A stretch of 7,132 nt of DNA, taken from the NCBI GenBank assembly GCA_031289065.1, contig JAITQI010000061.1, positions 1 through 7,132 of the forward strand, in the 5' to 3' direction. Below the pieces are notes generated by a model, which worked only from the letters and a program-made list of their open reading frames with translations, made no database searches and had not been told where the DNA came from. Of this stretch, positions 1 through 4,568 are shown piece by piece. Origin of the DNA: Oscillospiraceae bacterium. Lineage in GTDB: Bacteria > Bacillota > Clostridia > Oscillospirales > UBA929. Numbering within the stretch: position 1 is the first letter of the stretch; the number at the start of each line of letters is the position of its first letter. A program made the position numbers and the translations under genes.

Positions 1-467
1 AGGTCGTACTGGTCGTGATGGTGGTACTCGGACACGGTCAGCGGGCTGTGCAGCGCCAGCCAGTGCAGCAAATTGGTGAACTGACAAAGCCCCCCGCCGA
101 CGCCCTGGGCGGTTTTCCCGCCCGCCAGGGTCAAGCCGTCCCGATACCCGCGCCGTTTGGTGGTGCGGCCCACCAGCCGCCAAAACGAGAAGGTTTCCCC
201 CGGCCGGATGAGCACGCCGTCCACGCGGGGGGCCGACAGCGCGAGATTGACCGCCTTGTTCTCCTGAAGCGTCATGTTCACCTGCCCCAACGTGCGCCGA
301 ATAAGGGAGGCGTGGGTGTAGACGACGAGCGGCAGGGACTGAGCCGCCTTGGCCCGGGCATACCGCCGCCAGGACAGCAGCCAGCGCAAATACCGCTGGC
401 TCCGCTGCTTCCAGACCGACAGCTCGTATGTAAACGGGGAAATCTCACAAAACAACCGTCTGCCCAT
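1..467 (-). CDS. VanW family protein, 3' end cut by window edge
   Basis: The first 155 residues are visible and the gene continues beyond base 1. Residues about 84-100 (GVLIRPGETFSFW) and 118-147 (GKTAQGVGGGLCQFTNLLHW, then LALHSPLTV) are the core signature of the VanW family, whose motif is GG-LCQ-SN-L-W followed by LHTPLTV-E. The N-terminal part (residues 1-60) is rich in Arg and Trp and shows no signal peptide. The family is named after a gene in the vanB glycopeptide-resistance cluster, but its biochemical role is unknown and most members occur outside resistance clusters. Nothing here suggests resistance. The ATG at 467 lies two bases after the deaminase stop (TGA GT ATG) with no clear Shine-Dalgarno, which suggests translational coupling; an in-frame TTG two codons upstream is an alternative start. 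The family call is secure; the function is not. Confidence 0.9.
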   Translation of the reverse strand, partial: MGRRLFCEISPFTYELSVWKQRSQRYLRWLLSWRRYARAKAAQSLPLVVYTHASLIRRTLGQVNMTLQENKAVNLALSAPRVDGVLIRPGETFSFWRLVGRTTKRRGYRDGLTLAGGKTAQGVGGGLCQFTNLLHWLALHSPLTVSEYHHHDQYD

Positions 468-469
468 AC

Positions 470-961
470 TCAATACCCGAATTCGCCGCGGAGGGACTCG
501 TCGTTTTCCACCCAGTCGCGCTGTACGTCGTACACCGTGTACGCCGTGGGCGTGTTGCGCACGATCACCTTGGTAAGGCCCGCGTTGATGACCAGCCGCT
601 TGCACATGGCGCAGGAGGTGGTGTCCGGCTCCAGTTCGCCGGTCTTGGCGTTGCGGCCGACCATGTACAGCGTCGCGCCGATCATCTCGCTCCGGGCGGC
701 GGAAATGATGGCGTTGGCCTCCGAATGCACCGACCGGCACATTTCGTACCGCTCCCCCCGTGGGATGCCCAGTTTTTCCCTCATGCAGTACCCCAAATCG
801 AGGCAGTTGGCCCGGCCCCGGGGAGCCCCGGCGTATCCGCTGGAGATGATCTCGTCATTTTTGACGATGATCGATCCATAGTTGCGCCGCAGACAGGTGC
901 CCCGCTCCAAAACGGTCTCGGCGATGTCCAGATAATAATTTTCCTTGTCAGTACGAGCCAT
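470..961 (-). CDS. Deoxycytidylate (dCMP) deaminase, ComEB/Dcd-like
   Basis: This 163-residue protein belongs to the zinc-dependent cytidine/deoxycytidylate deaminase fold. The zinc and catalytic motif is HSE at residues 79-81 (histidine ligand plus general-acid Glu81) with SCAMC at 116-120 (Cys117 and Cys120). The usual PCxxC has Ser in place of Pro. The N-terminal block (NYYLDIAETVLERGTCLRRN, then YGSIIV) and GYCMREKLGIPRGERYE are typical of clostridial dCMP deaminases, as is the C-terminal GEFGY. Such enzymes convert dCMP to dUMP in the cytosol for thymidylate synthesis. I chose the ATG at 961 because AGGAGAAAGGA lies just upstream; a longer frame reaching 1000 would run through the terminator. 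The gene sits 20 bases after a strong intrinsic terminator with no promoter between, so expression probably depends on readthrough from rpsF-ssb-rpsR. It looks complete. A competence role (ComEB) is not implied. Confidence 0.9.
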   Translation of the reverse strand: MARTDKENYYLDIAETVLERGTCLRRNYGSIIVKNDEIISSGYAGAPRGRANCLDLGYCMREKLGIPRGERYEMCRSVHSEANAIISAARSEMIGATLYMVGRNAKTGELEPDTTSCAMCKRLVINAGLTKVIVRNTPTAYTVYDVQRDWVENDESLRGEFGY

Positions 962-981
962 GATCGTATCCTTTCTCCTAT

Positions 982-1016
982 AAAAACGCGGGCGCCCCAC
1001 AACGAGGACGCCCGCG
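982..1016 (-). terminator. Intrinsic terminator after rpsR, directly before the dCMP deaminase
   Basis: Read on the minus strand, an 8-bp perfect stem CGCGGGCG/CGCCCGCG (1009-1016 with 987-994) can extend inward by U-G, C-G and C-G. It is followed at once by five U (982-986). The rpsR stop is at 1027, ten bases before the stem. The U-run ends 20 bases before the deaminase ATG, and that gap holds little besides its ribosome site. On the plus strand no T-run follows, so the signal is directional. Confidence 0.9.
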
Positions 1017-1026
1017 CCGATCGCGT

Positions 1027-1263
1027 TTAGTCGGTCACAAACGGCAACAGCGCCAAATGACGCGCACGCTTGATGGCCTCGGTCAGGTCGCGCTGGTGCG
1101 CCGCGCAGGAACCGGTCATGCGGCGGGGCAAAATTTTAGAACGCTCCGAGAGGAACCGGCGCAGCCGCGCTGTGTCTTTATAATCGATGTGCCCCACGCG
1201 GTCCACACAGAAGGAACACACCTTGCGGCGCTTGCGCCCGCGTTGCGGACGATCCATAGCCAT
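1027..1263 (-). CDS. rpsR: 30S ribosomal protein bS18, zinc-ligand (C+) type
   Basis: This 78-residue S18 carries the family core HIDYKDTARLRRFLSERSKI, LPRRMTG and AIKRARHLALLPFV. Cys16 and Cys19 (KVCSFC) together with Cys53 and His56 (GSCAAH) match the zinc-coordinating form of S18 that many Firmicutes carry; other bacteria have lost these ligands. S18 dimerises with S6 and binds the central domain of 16S rRNA in the platform of the small subunit. Three in-frame ATGs lie close together. AAAGGA sits almost on top of the first (1272) but at workable spacing for the second, giving MAMDRPQ as the start; the third (1257) is also possible. It is the last gene of the rpsF-ssb-rpsR operon, about 106 bases after ssb, and is followed by a strong terminator. 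Confidence 0.96.
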   Translation of the reverse strand: MAMDRPQRGRKRRKVCSFCVDRVGHIDYKDTARLRRFLSERSKILPRRMTGSCAAHQRDLTEAIKRARHLALLPFVTD

Positions 1264-1294
1264 AAGAAACATTTCCTTTCAAACGCAAATTTTC

Positions 1295-1344
1295 CGTCAG
1301 CCCAAGGGCGAGAAGCCGCGAAGAGCGCTCTCCCGCCGCTGACG
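1295..1344 (-). other. Long imperfect hairpin in the ssb-rpsR spacer
   Basis: The arms CGUCAGC (1338-1344) and GCUGACG (1295-1301), seen on the minus strand, form a perfect 7-bp closing stem. Inside it GAGA/UCUC and flanking GC pairs extend the helix across small bulges, with an AGCGCU palindrome near the apex. There is no U-run afterwards (GAAAAUUUG follows), so this is not a classical terminator. It lies about 30 bases before the rpsR start and could affect mRNA stability or rpsR translation. The pairing is seen; any function is inferred. Confidence 0.5.
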
Positions 1345-1362
1345 TCTGACCTCTGTCTTCCT

Positions 1363-1381
1363 CTGCCCGCTAAAAGGGCAG
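1363..1381 (-). other. Small hairpin spanning the ssb stop codon
   Basis: CTGCCC and GGGCAG (six perfect base pairs) enclose a 7-base loop that contains the TAG stop of ssb. No U-run follows on either strand. It may be an mRNA-stability or processing hairpin, or simply chance in GC-rich sequence. Confidence 0.35.
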
Positions 1382-1861
1382 TTCCCCGTCGTCTTCGTCC
1401 AACTCGGCAAAGCCGGAGGTCGGCACCGCCGGAGCGGCGGCGCTGATCTGCTGGGGCGCCCGGGGTTCCGGACCGGGGCCGGGATAGGCGGCCCCCGGCG
1501 GCGGATAATTGCCCCCGCCGGTGTTCGGGCTGTCGCCCCGCTTTTCGGCGAAGTGAACCTCGCTGGCCACCACCTCAAAGGAGGTGCGGCTGTTTCCGTC
1601 CTTGTCCTTCCAGTCCCGCTGCTGGAGCCGCCCGGTCACCGCGACCAACTGGCCCTTGCGGAACCACTTGGACACGAATTCGGCCTGCTGCTGCCAGGCG
1701 ACCACGTCGATAAAGTCGGCGGTCTGCTGGTTGGGGTCGTTGGCATCCCGGCGAACCCGGCGATCCACGGCCAGCCGGAAGGAGGCCACGGGGATGTTGC
1801 TCTGGGTATGGCGCAGTTCGGGGTCGCGGGTCAGGCGACCCATCAAGACGACAACATTCAT
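1370..1861 (-). CDS. ssb: Single-stranded DNA-binding protein
   Basis: This 163-residue SSB has the usual three-part layout. An N-terminal OB fold (about residues 1-107) shows MNVVVLMGRLTRDPELRHT, VASFRLAVDR, FIDVVAWQQQAEFVSKWFRKG and VAVTGRLQQRDWKDKDG. A disordered linker rich in Pro, Gly and Ala covers about 108-150. The acidic tail ends DEDDGELPF, the tip that docks partner proteins such as RecG, PriA and exonucleases. SSB coats single-stranded DNA during replication, repair and recombination. The ATG at 1861 follows AAGGGGG at good spacing; an in-frame TTG one codon earlier (1864) is less likely. It sits 13 bases after rpsF, and rpsR follows, the standard bacterial order. Length and motifs are normal. 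Confidence 0.97.
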   Translation of the reverse strand: MNVVVLMGRLTRDPELRHTQSNIPVASFRLAVDRRVRRDANDPNQQTADFIDVVAWQQQAEFVSKWFRKGQLVAVTGRLQQRDWKDKDGNSRTSFEVVASEVHFAEKRGDSPNTGGGNYPPPGAAYPGPGPEPRAPQQISAAAPAVPTSGFAELDEDDGELPF

Positions 1862-1874
1862 CAAAATCGCCCCC

Positions 1875-2171
1875 TTACTGTTCCTTGCAGATGGTCAGCC
1901 AACGGATCACGCCGTCGGTAATGCTGTAGATGCGCTCCAACTCGGCGGGGAAATCGGGCTTGGACTCAAAATTCATGAGCACATAGTAGCCCTCGGTCTG
2001 CTTACTGATTTCGTAAGCCAACCGGCGCTTGCCCCACTCGTCCACCTCGCCCAGCGTCCCGTTGGCTTCCACCAGGGACTTGAATTTTTGCACCAGCGCG
2101 GCGGTTTCCTCCTCGCTGAGCACCGGGGTGAGAATGAAAACGGTTTCGTACTTGGCGGTTGTTTTTGCCAT
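1875..2171 (-). CDS. rpsF: 30S ribosomal protein bS6
   Basis: This is a 98-residue S6, normal in length for the family. It shows KYETVFILTPVLSEEETAAL near the N terminus, then GEVDEWGKRRLAYEI (residues 41-55), the conserved basic segment of the fold, and GYYVLMNFE. The C-terminal helix reads AELERIYSITDGVIRWLTI. S6 forms a ferredoxin-like alpha/beta fold, pairs with S18 and binds 16S rRNA in the platform. The ATG at 2171 is set by a strong AAAGGAGGT ribosome site at 2181-2189. The frame stays open 40 codons further upstream, but that part has no S6 similarity and lies in the leader. It is the first gene of the rpsF-ssb-rpsR operon, with its own consensus promoter and a structured leader that probably mediates S6:S18 feedback. 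Confidence 0.97.
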   Translation of the reverse strand: MAKTTAKYETVFILTPVLSEEETAALVQKFKSLVEANGTLGEVDEWGKRRLAYEISKQTEGYYVLMNFESKPDFPAELERIYSITDGVIRWLTICKEQ

Positions 2172-2199
2172 TTTGCTTGCACCTCCTTTTGGACATATG

Positions 2200-2228
2200 G
2201 CCCCCGGTCTGTCAAAATCGCCGGGGGC
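2200..2228 (-). promoter_or_regulatory. Strong GC hairpin in the rpsF leader, just before the ribosome site
   Basis: GCCCCCGG (2221-2228) and CCGGGGGC (2200-2207), read on the minus strand, form a perfect 8-bp stem with a 13-nt loop. It ends about 12 bases before the AGGAGGT of rpsF. No U-run follows, so it is not a terminator. Its closeness to the ribosome site suggests a role in translational control of rpsF. The flanking sequence AUCCUU (upstream arm side) and AAGGAGG (ribosome site) could pair across it. Confidence 0.55.
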
Positions 2229-2234
2229 AAGGAT

Positions 2235-2278
2235 GGGGATCCGTCCGCCGCTCTCGCGAGCAACCGGCCAATACCCCC
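2235..2278 (-). promoter_or_regulatory. Candidate S6:S18 autoregulatory hairpin in the rpsF leader
   Basis: On the minus strand, GGGGGU (2273-2278) pairs with AUCCCC (2235-2240). After an internal loop (AUUGG / ACGG) an apical helix GUUGCUC/GAGCGGC closes on a GCGA tetraloop (2254-2257), with CC/GG below a bulged G. The arrangement CCGGU...GCGA...GGC resembles helix 23a of 16S rRNA (CCGGUGGCGAAGGCGGC), part of the S6:S18 binding region. Structured rpsF leaders that bind the S6:S18 pair are known in many bacteria. The pairing is visible; assignment to that family is inference and was not checked against a covariance model. Confidence 0.5.
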
Positions 2279-2305
2279 GCGCCTTTGGCAAAAAGACGCA
2301 CTCTT

Positions 2306-2333
2306 ATTATACAGGATTTTGCGGACTTGTCAA
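2306..2333 (-). promoter_or_regulatory. Consensus sigma-A promoter of the rpsF-ssb-rpsR operon
   Basis: Read on the minus strand, TTGACA (2328-2333) and TATAAT (2306-2311) are separated by 16 bases. Both hexamers match the consensus perfectly. Transcription should begin near 2299-2302, giving a leader of about 130 nt before rpsF. The sequence is also AT-rich against a GC-rich background. Confidence 0.9.
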
Positions 2334-2411
2334 ATACAAGATAGCGGACGCCGCACGGTTAATGGCCGCCATGGTCAGTTCCTCCTTGTCTCGCGCCGAT
2401 AAAAACTTCAT
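2307..2411 (-). CDS. Possible small ORF overlapping the gltX stop and the rpsF promoter
   Basis: A 34-codon frame begins with an ATG that overlaps the gltX stop as ATGA and ends in TAA inside the -10 box of the rpsF promoter. An internal ATG at 2372 is preceded by AAGGAGG with 8 bases spacing, an excellent ribosome site that otherwise has no gene, and would give a 21-residue peptide beginning MAAINRAASAILYL. The sequence matches nothing I recognise and has no clear membrane segment. The frame is also the tail of a long open frame shadowing gltX, so it may be accidental. The orphan ribosome site is the main argument for it. Confidence 0.25.
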   Translation of the reverse strand: MKFLSARDKEELTMAAINRAASAILYLTSPQNPV

Positions 2412-3922
2412 CCAGTTCCACAGGTCGCCGCCGTCAGCTTGTCCGCCCCGGCCTGTATCCGCTTCAGGCTCTCCCCTCGGCCCAGCAGAGCGCACAGCTC
2501 GGTCGCCCCACCCGGTGTGGAGGGCTTGCCCGACACCGCCACCCGCACCGGCCACAGCACCTGTCCGTTTTTCAGGCCCAGCCGCGCCGCCAGCGCGGTC
2601 AGCGCGTCCCGCAGCGCCTCCGCCGTCCAGTCGGGCAGCGCCGTCAACACGGGCAGCGCCGCCGTCAGGACAGCCAAACTTCCGGGCTGGTCGCACTTGC
2701 TCTTTTTGTGTTCATAGAGGGAGGCCTCGTAGTCGGGAAGGGCGGCAAGGAAATCCAACTGCGGCGGGATGTCGGCCAGGGTTTCCGTCCGGGCGGCCAG
2801 CAAGGCGGCCACCGCCCGGGTATCGATGTCGGCCCGCTGGACGGCCTGCCGGATATAGGGCAGCGCCCGGTCGTGAAAGGCTTCCGGCGACAGGGCCCGC
2901 AGGAATTGCCCGTTGAGCCAGGTCAGTTTTTCCTTGTCGAAAATGGCGGGGGAACGGGACAGGCCGGTCAGGGTAAAGCGTTCCACCAGCTCATCCAAGG
3001 TGAACATCTCCTGTTCCCCGCCGGGGCTCCAGCCCAACAGCGCCACATAGCTCAGCACCGCCTCGGGCAGATACCCCTGGGCCAGCAGGTCGTCATAGGT
3101 GGGATCCCCATGGCGCTTGGACAGCTTGTGGGTGGCGTCCCGCATGACCGGGGCCACGTGGATGTAGACCGGATGATCCCACCCGAAGGCGTCGTAGAGC
3201 AGGTTGTATTTGGGGGTGGAGGACAGGTACTCGGTGCCCCGCACCACGTGGGTGATCCCCATCAGGTGGTCGTCCACCACGTTGGCGAAGTTGTAGGTGG
3301 GCAGGCCGTCCGACTTGAGCAGAACGTGATCCTCCAGCGCCTTGTTTTCCACCGTGACCCGCCCGAACACCGCGTCGTCAAAGGCGGTGGAACCCTCTCG
3401 GGGCATCCGCTGGCGCACCACATAGGGCTTCCCCGCCGCCGCCAGACCCGCCGCCTCTTCCGCCGTCAGCTGGTCGCACCCGCCGCCGCAGCCCTGTGTG
3501 ACCGGCCCGTCGGGGGCCTCCGCCCCGCGCTCGTCCCGGGCCCCTTTGCCGCAGAAACAGCGGTAGACATGCGTCCCCCGGGCGAGCAGCCAGTCGGCGT
3601 ATGCGCCGTACAGGGCACGCCGCTCGGTCTGGACATAGGGCCCCGCCGGGCCGCCCACATCCGGCCCCTCGTCATACCGCAGACCCACGCCGTTCAGGGT
3701 GTCGTGGATGATTTTCACAGCCCCCTCCACATACCGCTCCTGGTCGGTGTCCTCGATGCGCAGCAGGAACCGGCCCCCCGCCTGCTTGGCGATGAGGTAG
3801 GCGTACAGCGCCGTGCGCAGGCCGCCCACGTGCATGTACCCCGTCGGGCTGGGCGCGAACCGCGTGCGCACCAAGCCTTTGGGGATGGCCGCCTCTCGAG
3901 CGGAAAAGACAAAATCGTCCAT
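2408..3922 (-). CDS. gltX: Glutamate--tRNA ligase (GluRS)
   Basis: This 504-residue class I aminoacyl-tRNA synthetase charges tRNA-Glu with glutamate in the cytosol. In many Firmicutes it also makes Glu-tRNA-Gln for the amidotransferase route. The HIGH-type motif is HVGG at residues 31-34 within RFAPSPTGYMHVGGLRTALY, and the KMSKS-type motif is KLSKR at 266-270. Other family blocks are LLRIEDTDQERY, SDGLPTYNFANVVDDHLMGI and HVVRGTEYLSSTPKY. Cys122, Cys124, Cys145 and Cys149 (CFC and CGGGC) could hold a zinc in the region where E. coli GluRS binds one. The helical anticodon-binding half (about 330-504) is complete. The ATG at 3922 follows AAAGGAG at normal spacing; upstream in-frame ATG codons lack one. 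It lies 66 bases after the lipoprotein gene with no promoter or terminator seen, so cotranscription with murD is likely. Confidence 0.96.
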   Translation of the reverse strand: MDDFVFSAREAAIPKGLVRTRFAPSPTGYMHVGGLRTALYAYLIAKQAGGRFLLRIEDTDQERYVEGAVKIIHDTLNGVGLRYDEGPDVGGPAGPYVQTERRALYGAYADWLLARGTHVYRCFCGKGARDERGAEAPDGPVTQGCGGGCDQLTAEEAAGLAAAGKPYVVRQRMPREGSTAFDDAVFGRVTVENKALEDHVLLKSDGLPTYNFANVVDDHLMGITHVVRGTEYLSSTPKYNLLYDAFGWDHPVYIHVAPVMRDATHKLSKRHGDPTYDDLLAQGYLPEAVLSYVALLGWSPGGEQEMFTLDELVERFTLTGLSRSPAIFDKEKLTWLNGQFLRALSPEAFHDRALPYIRQAVQRADIDTRAVAALLAARTETLADIPPQLDFLAALPDYEASLYEHKKSKCDQPGSLAVLTAALPVLTALPDWTAEALRDALTALAARLGLKNGQVLWPVRVAVSGKPSTPGGATELCALLGRGESLKRIQAGADKLTAATCGTG

Positions 3923-3988
3923 AAAGTAGTTCTCCTTTACAGGCATGATTTGCTCGGGACACAGGGAAGGGGCCGCCCTTGCGGACAA

Positions 3989-4465
3989 TCAGCTTCGGGG
4001 CAGATAGACGTCCACGCTGCCCTTTCCCTTTTGGATGAAAACCGTGTACCGGTCGACCGGCTCCCAGGACAGCTCGACGAGCAGCACCAAGCCCTCCTCC
4101 GCCGAGTCGGCGGCAAGCTGCACCCAACCGGACGGCAGGGCAAAGTCTTCGCTCCGGACGAGGAGATACCCCGCCTCGTTTTCCAAATAGTCGGCGTAGG
4201 CGGTCAAATCCGCCCGGGCCGTGTCGCTGCGGTAGGTGTATTTCTTTTCCTGCACCGACACCCCATTTTCCACCGACGAGCTGGTGGACACCCCGGTCAC
4301 CGTCCGCAGCCCGACCACCGCCTTGATCGAGGCCACCGTGTCCGCCCCGAAGTCATAACTGTCCCGCTCGGCGGCCTCCCGCAAAAGGCCGCACCCCGTC
4401 AGCCCCATCATGGTCAGCAGCGCCGCCGCACCGACAACCGCCGCCCGCATCCACCTTGACTTCAT
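3989..4465 (-). CDS. Small predicted lipoprotein of unknown function
   Basis: This 158-residue protein begins with a lipoprotein signal peptide: basic MKSRWMR, a hydrophobic stretch AAVVGAAALLTMM, then the lipobox LTGC with the lipidated Cys at residue 25. The mature part of about 133 residues is predicted to sit on the outer face of the cytoplasmic membrane. It contains VVGLRTVTGVSTSSSVENG, a Tyr-rich AYADYLENEAGYLLV and a beta-like C-terminal stretch ending VDVYLPRS. I recognise no family or catalytic motif. AGAGGAGAGG lies directly before the ATG at 4465. It is placed between murD and gltX on the same strand, about 100 bases after murD. The lipoprotein call is firm; the function is unknown. 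Confidence 0.85.
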   Translation of the reverse strand: MKSRWMRAAVVGAAALLTMMGLTGCGLLREAAERDSYDFGADTVASIKAVVGLRTVTGVSTSSSVENGVSVQEKKYTYRSDTARADLTAYADYLENEAGYLLVRSEDFALPSGWVQLAADSAEEGLVLLVELSWEPVDRYTVFIQKGKGSVDVYLPRS

Positions 4466-4514
4466 CTCAAACCTCTCCTCTCGTCATCGTCTATCTTCCG
4501 TCCTCTGTCATCTT

Positions 4515-4555
4515 AAAAAACCCCTGCGCAACAATTAAGTTGCCGCACAGCGGCA
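4515..4555 (-). promoter_or_regulatory. Competing hairpins and U6 run between murD and the lipoprotein gene
   Basis: On the minus strand UGCCGC/GCGGCA (4541-4546 with 4550-4555, loop UGU) forms one hairpin. The same GCGGCAAC (4539-4546) can instead pair with GUUGCGC (4526-4532) around a UUAAUU loop, with one bulged G. AGGGG and then six U (4515-4520) follow the second stem. The two folds exclude each other, and one precedes a U-run, which looks like a weak terminator or attenuator. The five bases between stem and U-run make it a poor textbook terminator. No separate promoter for the lipoprotein gene is evident, so some readthrough from murD is needed. Confidence 0.45.
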
Positions 4556-4568
4556 CCACAATTGTCAA

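Noticed and set aside
1..467. VanW as evidence of vancomycin resistance
   Set aside because: VanW-family proteins are common outside van clusters, and no vanH, vanA/B-type ligase, vanX or vanRS gene is present in the window.
2172..2291. N-terminal extension of rpsF by 40 codons
   Set aside because: The extension lies in the structured leader, has no S6 similarity, and AAAGGAGGT sits directly before the internal ATG at 2171.
2708..4459. Long plus-strand open frame of about 583 codons opposite gltX and the lipoprotein gene
   Set aside because: It is the antisense shadow of GC-rich coding sequence, is low-complexity in Gly, Pro, Arg and Gln, and has no recognisable domain. The minus-strand genes explain the region fully.
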